DNA of 12,162 nt. Origin: an uncultured Dialister sp. (lineage in GTDB: Bacteria; Bacillota; Negativicutes; Veillonellales; Dialisteraceae). The number at the start of each line of letters is the position of its first letter. Position 1 is the first letter of the stretch. The position numbers and the translations under genes are program-made. The notes under the pieces were generated by a model that did no database searches, was not told the origin of the DNA, and saw only the letters and a list, made by a program, of their open reading frames with translations. Of this stretch, positions 6,079-12,162 are shown piece after piece. The DNA lies in contig URAA01000037.1 of NCBI GenBank assembly GCA_900545785.1, positions 1 to 12,162 of the forward strand, read 5' to 3'.

Positions 6079-7824
6079 TCAGATGACCTCCTCAGCTTTT
6101 TTCAAAATGGTGGAAGTAAGGAACGGTGTCCCGTCATATTGGAGAAGGGACAGGAATTTATCATGGCAGTCGAAATGAATGGCAAATAATTCACGAAGCT
6201 GGGCTGTCATATTTTCTTCCACAATCAGAATTTTACGGGCTCCTTCCACATAAGGACGGAGTTCTTCCGTCGGGAACGGCGATAAGAGGCGGAGCTGGAG
6301 ATGATTGACTTTCTTTCCTGCTTCTTCCAGTTCTTCTCTTGCTTCTTCCAAAGCACCGTTGGTGGAGGTAATACCGATCATCAGGAGATCGCATTCCGTT
6401 TCTTCATGAGCTGCCGTGAAGGGAGCGATCGCTTGGGATACCTTGGCAAATTTTCTGTGCCGTTTGTTCATCTGCTGTACCCGGTCTTTCTGGCCTTCCG
6501 CCGGTTTTCCGAATACATTGTGTTCAAGTCCCGTAGAAAGGAACATACCGTTTTTGACCCCCGGAATGGTTCTGGGAGAAATACCGTCTTCCACATCTTC
6601 AAAGCGGTGGAAATAATCTTTCACTTTCATATCCAGTTCAGGCAGACCGTCTCTTACCAATTTGCCTCTCTTGATCCCGATACGGTTCATGTCGAAAGCG
6701 GGGACGGACTGTTTGCACATGCCGAACTGCAGATCCGATAAAAGAATGACCGGTGTCTGGAATTCTTCCGCCAAGTTGAAAGCTTCCTGCATGATATAGA
6801 AACAATCTTCAATGGAAGATGCGGCAATGACAATCTTTTCCGCATCGCCGTGGCCTGCGGCAATGGCATAACGGATATCGCTCTGTTCCACCTTTGTCGC
6901 CATCCCCGTAGACGGACCGGCACGCATGACATCGATAATAACGACGGGAATTTCCGCCATAGATGCCATAGAAATGGATTCCGCCATCAGAGAAAGCCCG
7001 GGGCCGGATGTGGCGGTAAATGAACGAACGCCTGCATAGCCGGCGCCTATTGCCATCATGACGGAGGACAATTCATCTTCCGCTTGGACGACCGTGCCTT
7101 TGATCAGATAAGCATTTTTGATCATATATTCCATGATTTCAGAAGCCGGTGTGATCGGATAAGAAGCCATGAAACGAGAGCCTGCGCAAATAGCGCCGAG
7201 CGCGGCCGCTTCATTTCCCAAAAGATAAAGCTGATCCTTCTTTTCCGGTTCTGCCAGTTTGCCCAGTTCCACGCCGTGCATGGCTTCCAGAGCGACATTA
7301 AATCCTTCTTCGAAGATACCCTTGTTCTTCTCTACAATCTCATCGCCCTTTTTCTGAAATCTTTCTGCAATAAAACGATAAAAAGGAAATTTCGGGAATC
7401 CCAGAAGACCGGCACTCATTCCGAGAGCCGCAATATTTTTCATCTGCATGGAACCGTATTTTTTTGCCAGTTCGGTGATCGGCAACGGCAAGAAAATACG
7501 ACCCGTATGAGTTTCCCATTTCGGATGGAAAGCGCTGTCGGCAATAATAACGCCCCCCTCGGAAATTTCATGGGCATGGAGATCAATCGTTTCCTGATCC
7601 AAAGCCACGAGGCAGTCTACATGTTCGCCGATGGTTGCTATTTCCTTAGTGGCGATACGAAGAGAAATCGTGGTATGGCCGCCCTTGATACGGGAAGCAA
7701 ACAGTCTCTGACTGAAAAGGGAATACCCCTCTTGTGCAAGAACACGGCCTAAGATTTCTCCGCAAGATTCGACGCCCTGCCCTTGCTGTCCTCCCATTTT
7801 CCAAATAAAATCCTTCTTTTCCAA
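6079..7824 (-). CDS. korA: 2-oxoacid:ferredoxin oxidoreductase, fused gamma-alpha subunit (KorA-like)
   Basis: Partner of the beta subunit just downstream; together they form the 2-oxoacid:ferredoxin oxidoreductase. The 581 residues hold an N-terminal gamma domain (GGQQGQGV at 11-18, RIKGGHTT at 45-52, to about 190), then the alpha pyrimidine-binding domain with YPITPASE (222-229), TSGPGLSLM (272-280) and RAGPSTGMATKVEQ (301-314), then the C-terminal transketolase-like domain. Gamma-alpha fusion and this length are usual for the two-subunit form. The start chosen is TTG at 7824, because AAGGAGG lies 8 bases before it and the protein then begins EKKDFIWKMGGQQGQG as in relatives. An in-frame ATG at 7878 would add 18 poorly conserved residues and lacks such a site. 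An ATG near the same Shine-Dalgarno site is out of frame. First gene of the pair, behind an extended -10 promoter. Confidence 0.93.
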   Translation of the reverse strand: MEKKDFIWKMGGQQGQGVESCGEILGRVLAQEGYSLFSQRLFASRIKGGHTTISLRIATKEIATIGEHVDCLVALDQETIDLHAHEISEGGVIIADSAFHPKWETHTGRIFLPLPITELAKKYGSMQMKNIAALGMSAGLLGFPKFPFYRFIAERFQKKGDEIVEKNKGIFEEGFNVALEAMHGVELGKLAEPEKKDQLYLLGNEAAALGAICAGSRFMASYPITPASEIMEYMIKNAYLIKGTVVQAEDELSSVMMAIGAGYAGVRSFTATSGPGLSLMAESISMASMAEIPVVIIDVMRAGPSTGMATKVEQSDIRYAIAAGHGDAEKIVIAASSIEDCFYIMQEAFNLAEEFQTPVILLSDLQFGMCKQSVPAFDMNRIGIKRGKLVRDGLPELDMKVKDYFHRFEDVEDGISPRTIPGVKNGMFLSTGLEHNVFGKPAEGQKDRVQQMNKRHRKFAKVSQAIAPFTAAHEETECDLLMIGITSTNGALEEAREELEEAGKKVNHLQLRLLSPFPTEELRPYVEGARKILIVEENMTAQLRELFAIHFDCHDKFLSLLQYDGTPFLTSTILKKAEEVI

Positions 7825-7920
7825 TCCATCTTCCTCCTTGTTGATGAATAGAGTCAGTGAAAAATATATGTATAACATCCCTAAAAATTTGATTAAAAGT
7901 CGTTATACAAATACAAATTT

Positions 7921-7950
7921 ATTATAGCATACAATCTTCTCCGATGATAA
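7921..7950 (-). promoter_or_regulatory. Promoter of the oxidoreductase operon
   Basis: On the minus strand a perfect TATAAT (7926-7921) is preceded by TGC, giving an extended -10 (TGnTATAAT), with TTATCA (7950-7945) as a four-of-six -35 at 18 bp. Transcription would begin near 7914, leaving a leader of about 90 nt before the TTG start. An inverted repeat GTATAAC/GTTATAC (7902-7908 and 7870-7876) lies inside that leader. Confidence 0.65.
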
Positions 7951-8154
7951 ATAATATAAGCTTTTTAAAGGCTTTTTCCATAAAAAGGAAAATATTCGTC
8001 ACGAAAAAAACAGACAAAAATTTCGCCTGTTTTTACAAAAAAATGATAATCCTTCTTTTATTTTCGTCAGCCTCTCAAAAAATCTCTTCTCTGTCCGTCG
8101 TAAGCTGCGGCAGCTCACATTTCTTTCGATTTCCTATCCTTTTTCTCGTAATAA
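7951..8154. other. Gene-free A/T-rich spacer
   Basis: Together with the operon leader and promoter this makes a stretch of about 330 bases (7825-8154) with no credible gene. A 73-codon plus-strand frame across it is low-complexity, Lys/Phe/Ser-rich and lacks a ribosome site. Besides the promoter and the hairpin at 8003-8031, there is a short perfect-loop hairpin GTGAGCTG/CAGCTTAC (8118-8111 and 8107-8100) without a T run, 37 bp after the tatD stop. Confidence 0.6.
8003..8031 (-). terminator. Probable terminator downstream of tatD
   Basis: On the minus strand AACAGGC (8031-8025) and GTCTGTT (8015-8009) form a 7-bp stem with one G-U pair around a 9-base loop and run into seven Ts. It lies about 125 bp after the tatD stop, which is far. 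The mirror reading on the plus strand also has a T run, but no plus-strand gene precedes it. Confidence 0.5.
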
Positions 8155-8928
8155 TTAAATATTAAAAAATTTCTCCGTATTTTCTTTTGCATGACGAATG
8201 AGATCTTCCTCGCCGATCCCCATATACATAGAAAGAGCTTTTGCCACATACACAATATTTTGCGGCACATTGGTCCGTTTCAATCCCGGTATCCCTCGGG
8301 GTGTCAGATAAGGAGCATCCGTTTCAATCATGATCCGTTCGGGAGGAATCACTTTCACCGCTTCCCTGAGATCATCTGCCCGCCGTTCGTCGCAAATCCA
8401 GCCGGTGATGCCGATATAAAATCCCATATCAATTAACTTTTCCGCCGTTTCCCTGTTGCCGGTATAACAATGGACAACGGAATTTTTACAAATGTCTTCA
8501 TGCCCTTTGAAGCAATCGATAAAATCTTCTTCTGCATCCCGTTCATGAAGAAAAAGCGGTTTTTTCAATTTTTCTGCCAAAGCAATCAGCCTCTTGAAAT
8601 AATAAAGCTGATTCTCCTTTGACGAATACATGCGATCATAATCAAGGCCGCACTCCCCGACAGCGACGATCTTCGGATTGGACGAGACGATTTCTTCGAT
8701 GCGGAGCAAATCCTCTTCCGTCGCCCGATCCGCACTGTGAGGATGAATCCCTGCCGTCCCGTAAACGGAATGAGTTTTCACAAAATCATTGACCCGTTCA
8801 TTTTCCTTCGCTTCCGAGCCGGTCAAAATACAGCAAATTCCTGCCGCTTCCGCATCAGCAATAATCTTCTCCGGATCGGGAAAAGAAGGGGTAAACAAAT
8901 TCAAACCGATATCATAATAAGTAATCAT
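8155..8928 (-). CDS. tatD: TatD family metal-dependent deoxyribonuclease
   Basis: Cytoplasmic TIM-barrel metallohydrolase of the TatD family; E. coli TatD is a magnesium-dependent 3'-5' exonuclease linked to repair of oxidative DNA damage. The 257 residues match TatD proper rather than its paralogues YcfH and YjjV. The N-terminus is YYDIGLNL, as in E. coli (MFDIGVNL), in place of the usual HxH, and ITGWICDERR (174-183) is nearly identical. Likely metal and catalytic residues are H62 and H64 (GIHPH), E92 (GECGLD), H128 (FLHERD), H153 (VHCYTG) and D204 (ETDAPYL). The start at 8928 was preferred over an in-frame ATG at 8946 because the AGGAG site lies between the two, 5 bases before the chosen ATG, and because the family's conserved sequence begins there. 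It is monocistronic and divergent from the TonB receptor gene. Confidence 0.94.
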   Translation of the reverse strand: MITYYDIGLNLFTPSFPDPEKIIADAEAAGICCILTGSEAKENERVNDFVKTHSVYGTAGIHPHSADRATEEDLLRIEEIVSSNPKIVAVGECGLDYDRMYSSKENQLYYFKRLIALAEKLKKPLFLHERDAEEDFIDCFKGHEDICKNSVVHCYTGNRETAEKLIDMGFYIGITGWICDERRADDLREAVKVIPPERIMIETDAPYLTPRGIPGLKRTNVPQNIVYVAKALSMYMGIGEEDLIRHAKENTEKFFNI

Positions 8929-9049
8929 AAATACTCCTGAAAACACAATTTTTTAGAACACTGCAAAGCCTTCCCCGCTTCCCTTTTCGTTTCTCAACCA
9001 CCGAGATAAACTTTCCTCTTAAAAAGAAGGGAGAATAGCTGTTTTATAC

Positions 9050-9055
9050 ATTATA
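9050..9055 (-). promoter_or_regulatory. Possible -10 element for tatD
   Basis: A perfect TATAAT on the minus strand, 122 bp upstream of the tatD start, is the best -10 on this strand of the intergenic region. No good -35 lies at 16-18 bp, so the call rests on the hexamer alone. Confidence 0.35.
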
Positions 9056-9113
9056 CATAAAAAGCAGCCGGAAAGACTGACCTACATTTAATTTATTATT
9101 TATTAGAATATAA

Positions 9114-9142
9114 TTGACAATACTGTAAATATAGTGCTTAAT
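9114..9142 (+). promoter_or_regulatory. Possible promoter of the TonB-dependent receptor gene
   Basis: A perfect TTGACA (9114-9119) is followed after 17 bp by CTTAAT (9137-9142, four of six). Transcription would begin near 9149, giving a leader of about 85 nt. A Fur-like half-site, ATTATCA, occurs at 9166-9172 without its partner half, so iron control is only a suggestion. The 305-base gap 8929-9233 holds this, the tatD -10 and no gene; no cobalamin riboswitch boxes were seen. Confidence 0.5.
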
Positions 9143-9233
9143 ATTTATGGAAAAGATATTTTTCTATTATCATTCTTTAAATTTTTAATGAGATGTCGGT
9201 AAAGAATATGTATTGATGGAAGGAGCGGCAGAT

Positions 9234-11129
9234 ATGAGAAAGATTTTGGCAATTTCAACGGGGATCGCTTTGCTGGGAGGAGGTTTTACGGCAGGCGCCG
9301 CCGGCGCAGTCTACGAACTGAATCCCGTGGTCGTGACCGCCACAAGGACGGAAACCAATGTAATGGAATCAAATGCCAACGTCAGTGTAGTCACGGAGAA
9401 AAATATAGAAAATAACCATTACAAAGATATAACGGAAGTGCTTCAGACCGTTCCGGGAATAACCGTCACCCGTACCGGACTGGGCACCGGATATGAACAA
9501 TCAGAGGGCATTCTCATCAACGGTTCCGATAAAGTCGTCGTATTGATCGACGGAACCCGTGCCAATGTTAACGGCAGCACCTTCTCATCATTTTACTTTG
9601 GCGGCATGAAAAATTTAGATAACATCGAAAGGATTGAGATTGTCAAAGGCTCTTCCTCGACATTATACGGCTCCGATGCCAAAGGCGGCGTTATTAACAT
9701 CATTACTAAAAAAGCCGGCAGTGATCCGAAGACGATCATCGGATTTCAGCGGGGAAGTTATGATCAGGAACAGTATCGCATATCAACTTCCGGAAAGTCC
9801 GGCAAAATAGGCTACTATGCGGGTTTTCAAAAAGATATATCGGGAACATATTCCGATGCTCACGGTGATAAAATTCCTGCCCATTCCAATACGACTTCAT
9901 GGAATGCAAAAATAACGGGAGAATTAAATTCAAAATCGGATCTGACCTTTTCCGTCGACCGTTACACCGCCCGTTATATGTATTCCGGGTCAAACCGGCA
10001 TACCGACGAGAGACATTACGGCTCTTCCAATGAATTGTCGTGGCGTTTGATTCACAATTACAAAGTTAATGATCGACTCAAAAATCAGTTCAGTGTCTAC
10101 AGCCACAGTGCGGATACTCTTTATGACGAATGGCTGATGGATCTCGAAACCATCGGATTTGTCGATCAGGTGACGGCGCTTCTTCCCGGAGGTCATGAAA
10201 TTGCGGCAGGTATCGACATCTATCAGGATAAAATAAAGAGCTATATCGACGCAGAAGGCGCCCGCTACAAAGGAAAAAAGGTAACCAGCCGATCCTTTTT
10301 CATACAAGATCGGTGGGATCTGACAGACCAATTCAATCTGACAGGAGGCCTGAGATATACCAATCATTCCTTGGCAGGAGGCAATACTTCCCTCAGTGCG
10401 GTTGCTGGCTATGATATTTCTAAAGACACCAATATCTATGCAAGCTACAAACAATATTTTGCAGCGCCGAATCAATATCAGTATTTCGGTCCTTACGGAA
10501 ACAGAAACCTGAAACCGGAAAAAGGGTATACCTATGAAGCGGGGATTTCCCATACTTTTGATGACAGTTTAAACGCTCAATTCCATATTTTCCGCAGAAA
10601 ATCAAGAGATGTTGTTGCCTACGTTTACGGCTTCCCTATCACACCGTCTAATCCGTGGGGCGGCGGATATATAAATGCGGATCGGGAAACAAGCAACGGC
10701 TGGGATTTTCAGATCAATAAAATTTTTGCAAAAAATACTGCCCTCTCCGTCGGATACACTCATATCAAAGTGAAATCACAGCCCAAAAACGGAGCACAAA
10801 GTATTAACCGCTACATCCCCAAAGGAGAATGGCATATCGGTCTTACCTATGACGACACAAAATTAAGTGCCGCCCTCCGCGGCCATGGTGTCATCGACAG
10901 ACAGGGCATAGGAAAGCCGGGATATAAAGCATTCCCAAGCGACACATATTGGGTATGGGATGCTTCCGTAAATTACAAATTTGAAAAAGGTATCCGGGGC
11001 TATGCAAAAGTCAATAATATATTTAATAAATTTTATGCCGAGCGCTCCAATGTAAGATGGGGCGATCCCGATGAATGGTACACGTCGCCGGGACGAAATT
11101 ATGTCGTCGGCTTGGAATACTCCTTCTGA
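9234..11129 (+). CDS. TonB-dependent outer-membrane receptor (BtuB/Cir-like)
   Basis: Outer-membrane gated porin that takes up a scarce ligand (iron chelate, haem or a cobamide) using energy from TonB. The 631 residues show a signal peptide (MRKILAISTG, hydrophobic stretch, likely cleavage after the AGAAGA region, residue 25), then a TonB box-like NPVVVTATRTE (30-40), a plug domain to about 160 with VLIDGTR (103-109), IERIEIVKG (131-139) and LYGSDAKGGVINIIT (144-158), and a beta-barrel ending in VVGLEYSF with the terminal Phe used for barrel assembly. Plug motifs and length are closest to BtuB and Cir-type receptors, but the ligand cannot be named. The ATG at 9234 was chosen over 9213 because AAGGAG lies 8 bases before it and the signal peptide begins there. 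No TonB, ExbBD or ABC transporter genes are adjacent. A strong terminator follows. Confidence 0.94.
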   Translation: MRKILAISTGIALLGGGFTAGAAGAVYELNPVVVTATRTETNVMESNANVSVVTEKNIENNHYKDITEVLQTVPGITVTRTGLGTGYEQSEGILINGSDKVVVLIDGTRANVNGSTFSSFYFGGMKNLDNIERIEIVKGSSSTLYGSDAKGGVINIITKKAGSDPKTIIGFQRGSYDQEQYRISTSGKSGKIGYYAGFQKDISGTYSDAHGDKIPAHSNTTSWNAKITGELNSKSDLTFSVDRYTARYMYSGSNRHTDERHYGSSNELSWRLIHNYKVNDRLKNQFSVYSHSADTLYDEWLMDLETIGFVDQVTALLPGGHEIAAGIDIYQDKIKSYIDAEGARYKGKKVTSRSFFIQDRWDLTDQFNLTGGLRYTNHSLAGGNTSLSAVAGYDISKDTNIYASYKQYFAAPNQYQYFGPYGNRNLKPEKGYTYEAGISHTFDDSLNAQFHIFRRKSRDVVAYVYGFPITPSNPWGGGYINADRETSNGWDFQINKIFAKNTALSVGYTHIKVKSQPKNGAQSINRYIPKGEWHIGLTYDDTKLSAALRGHGVIDRQGIGKPGYKAFPSDTYWVWDASVNYKFEKGIRGYAKVNNIFNKFYAERSNVRWGDPDEWYTSPGRNYVVGLEYSF

Positions 11130-11132
11130 CCG

Positions 11133-11165
11133 AAATCCCTGCAGAACTCATCTGCAGGGATTTTT
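11133..11165 (+). terminator. Intrinsic terminator of the TonB-dependent receptor gene
   Basis: Perfect 13-bp inverted repeat AAATCCCTGCAGA / TCTGCAGGGATTT (11133-11145 and 11151-11163) with a 5-base loop ACTCA and a T run, 3 bp after the stop codon. It is the strongest terminator in the window and shows the receptor gene is transcribed alone. Confidence 0.9.
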
Positions 11166-11367
11166 CTATATGTCGGGTGAAATCTTTATCAAATGAAAAA
11201 CCACCTATACAGGCGATCCTGTTTTCTCCTCATCGGCAAGCAAAATATCTCAATCAATAATGATGAAATTTTGCAAGTTAAAAACTGAAACACAAAAAAC
11301 ACTTCCCCAATCATGGAAAAAAAAGAAGAGATATGATATCATCTATTCATGCACAGATGATATCCGT

Positions 11368-11441
11368 GCGGGTGTAGTTCATTGGTAGAACGCGAGCTTC
11401 CCAAGCTTGAGAGGTGGGTTCGATTCCCATCATCCGCTCCA
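11368..11441 (+). tRNA. tRNA-Gly (anticodon CCC)
   Basis: A 74-nt cloverleaf folds by eye. The acceptor stem is GCGGGTG / CATCCGC, with discriminator T and an encoded CCA at 11439-11441. The D arm is GTTC-ATTGGTA-GAAC. The anticodon stem is CGAGC / GCTTG around the loop TTCCCAA, giving anticodon CCC, which reads GGG glycine codons. The T stem is GTGGG / CCCAT around TTCGATT. All stems close with only G-U wobbles. It stands alone, not in a tRNA cluster, between two gene-free stretches of about 240 bases. Confidence 0.95.
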
Positions 11442-11446
11442 AAATA

Positions 11447-11474
11447 AAAGCCACTCGTATAACGGGTGGTTTTA
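11447..11474 (+). terminator. Terminator after tRNA-Gly
   Basis: GCCACTCGT (11450-11458) pairs with ACGGGTGGT (11462-11470) through nine pairs, two of them G-U, around a 3-base loop, followed by TTT. It begins 9 bp after the encoded CCA of the tRNA, as expected for its own terminator. Confidence 0.75.
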
Positions 11475-11679
11475 TCGTTGCTCAAATTTTATTTTTCTGC
11501 TTTGTTTAAGTTGTTTTCCTGTTTGTTTTTTCACAAGCAAAGGGATTTTTGAAATCATCGATCCCTTGAATGAAATATAGATTTTATCGTTTTCATTCTT
11601 TAAGATAGTTTTTACTATTCAATCTCTTTTCTTAACATCTCATCGGCAATGTTACTTTTCTCTTTCCTGCCGTTCCTTT
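11475..11679. other. Gene-free spacer with two inverted repeats
   Basis: No credible gene. Two imperfect hairpins are present: AAGGGAT/ATCCCTT (11540-11546 and 11561-11567, approximate) and GAATGAAA/TTTCATTC (11568-11575 and 11591-11598). Neither is followed by a clear T run on the minus strand, so neither is a convincing terminator for the dehydratase gene that ends at 11680. Confidence 0.4.
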
Positions 11680-12162
11680 TTAAAGCATTTCCGCAAATGT
11701 CTGGATTCTTGTTTGGAGTTGTTCGATGCTCCTGTTCAGCGGATCTATTTCTACGGTGAGGCAGGGAATTTCTGCTTTTTTCAGGTCATCTTCGAGCCAT
11801 GGCTGGTCGTATTCTTCGGGATCGCAGAATTTCATTAAGCAATTAATAACGCCGTCGGCTTCATTTTCCTTGCAAAGTTCTTTTACTAAATCGCCCCTCG
11901 GTTTGCCGAGTTCATGAATGAGGCTGCAGCCGGTGCGGTTTTTCCACTGAATAGCAAGGCGTTTCAGGCCGCCTCCTCCGCTCATCGGGGTATCCGTTCT
12001 GAACTGCCTGCTTTCTTGTGCAAGATCATCCCCGGCAACAGCCATATCGTTCTTGGCAAGAATGTCCAGAAAAGCATCGGGTTCGGCAGTGATACCGGTG
12101 AGGATGATTTTTTTGCCGGTAAATTTATATTCCCGCAATTGTTTCAGGCTTTCGTTAATTTC
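11680..12162 (-). CDS. 2-hydroxyacyl-CoA dehydratase subunit D family protein (partial, N-terminus beyond right edge)
   Basis: C-terminal 160 residues of a 2-hydroxyacyl-CoA dehydratase subunit of the HgdB/FldC/BcrC-BadD family. These oxygen-sensitive [4Fe-4S] enzymes remove water from (R)-2-hydroxyacyl-CoA, or act as related benzoyl-CoA reductases, after ATP-driven activation by a separate protein. The evidence is the order GKKIILTGI, then DDLAQESRQFR, then ADGVINCLMKFCDPEEYD, then AEIPCLTVEID, then QLQTRIQTFAEML at the C-terminus. The cysteine in KFCDP is the usual cluster ligand of this family. The frame stays open to the last base, and conserved sequence runs across the TTG codon at 12138, so that codon is internal and not the start. 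The partner subunit and activator would lie to the right. Whether it belongs to glutamate fermentation or another pathway cannot be told. Confidence 0.9.
   Translation of the reverse strand, partial: EINESLKQLREYKFTGKKIILTGITAEPDAFLDILAKNDMAVAGDDLAQESRQFRTDTPMSGGGGLKRLAIQWKNRTGCSLIHELGKPRGDLVKELCKENEADGVINCLMKFCDPEEYDQPWLEDDLKKAEIPCLTVEIDPLNRSIEQLQTRIQTFAEML

Noticed and set aside
7084..7752. 222-codon plus-strand frame
   Set aside because: It is antisense to the well-conserved korA-like gene and shows no recognisable domain or ribosome site.
7822..7878. ATG at 7878 as the start of the fused gamma-alpha oxidoreductase subunit
   Set aside because: It has no ribosome site and adds 18 residues outside family conservation; the TTG at 7824 has AAGGAGG at 8 bases.
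9151..9180. Fur box upstream of the receptor
   Set aside because: Only one half-site (ATTATCA) matches; the opposite half does not, so it is mentioned but not called.
8929..9233. Cobalamin riboswitch upstream of the TonB-dependent receptor
   Set aside because: The expected leader is only about 85 nt and none of the conserved B12-box sequence was found.
11368..11441. tRNA-Gly as an integration site of a mobile element
   Set aside because: No integrase, no direct repeat of the tRNA 3' end and no foreign-looking genes are visible on either side.
11680..12138. A complete 152-residue protein starting with TTG at 12138
   Set aside because: The same frame is open to the window end with family-like sequence before the TTG, so this is the C-terminal part of a longer dehydratase subunit.

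Overview
The window looks like chromosome of a low-to-mid GC, double-membraned Firmicute, most likely a member of the Negativicutes (Dialister, Megasphaera or Veillonella relatives). The reasons are an outer-membrane TonB-dependent receptor with a signal peptide and beta-barrel end, found together with Firmicutes-style AAGGAGG ribosome sites and anaerobic enzymes (2-oxoacid:ferredoxin oxidoreductase, 2-hydroxyacyl-CoA dehydratase). The taxon is an inference; no marker gene fixes it.

Left end (1-3143, minus strand): a type II-C CRISPR-Cas locus. The first 988 codons of cas9 are present with all RuvC and HNH catalytic residues; the last ~100 residues, and any cas1, cas2 and repeat-spacer array, would lie beyond the left edge. 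Directly upstream of cas9, on the same strand, is an unannotated tracrRNA gene (about 2996-3108). It has a near-consensus sigma-70 promoter (TTGACA, 17 bp, TATACT), a self-complementary anti-repeat, the ACAATAAGG junction typical of Neisseria-type tracrRNAs, three stem-loops and a U-tract terminator that ends only about 30 bp before the cas9 start codon. This RNA is the most interesting item in the window. It predicts the CRISPR repeat, its 5' half folds on itself much as a crRNA:tracrRNA duplex would, and its terminator may also control cas9.

Middle (3284-8928, minus strand): a YigZ/IMPACT family protein; a cytoplasmic Sel1/TPR-repeat protein with its own terminator; a tightly coupled two-gene operon for a 2-oxoacid:ferredoxin oxidoreductase (fused gamma-alpha subunit, then TPP/[4Fe-4S] beta subunit) behind an extended -10 promoter; and tatD, a metal-dependent nuclease.

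Right end: a divergent plus-strand TonB-dependent receptor gene with a strong terminator, a tRNA-Gly(CCC) gene with encoded CCA, and, back on the minus strand, the C-terminal part of a 2-hydroxyacyl-CoA dehydratase subunit running off the right edge. Apart from the cas9-tracrRNA unit and the oxidoreductase pair, the genes look like independent housekeeping units.
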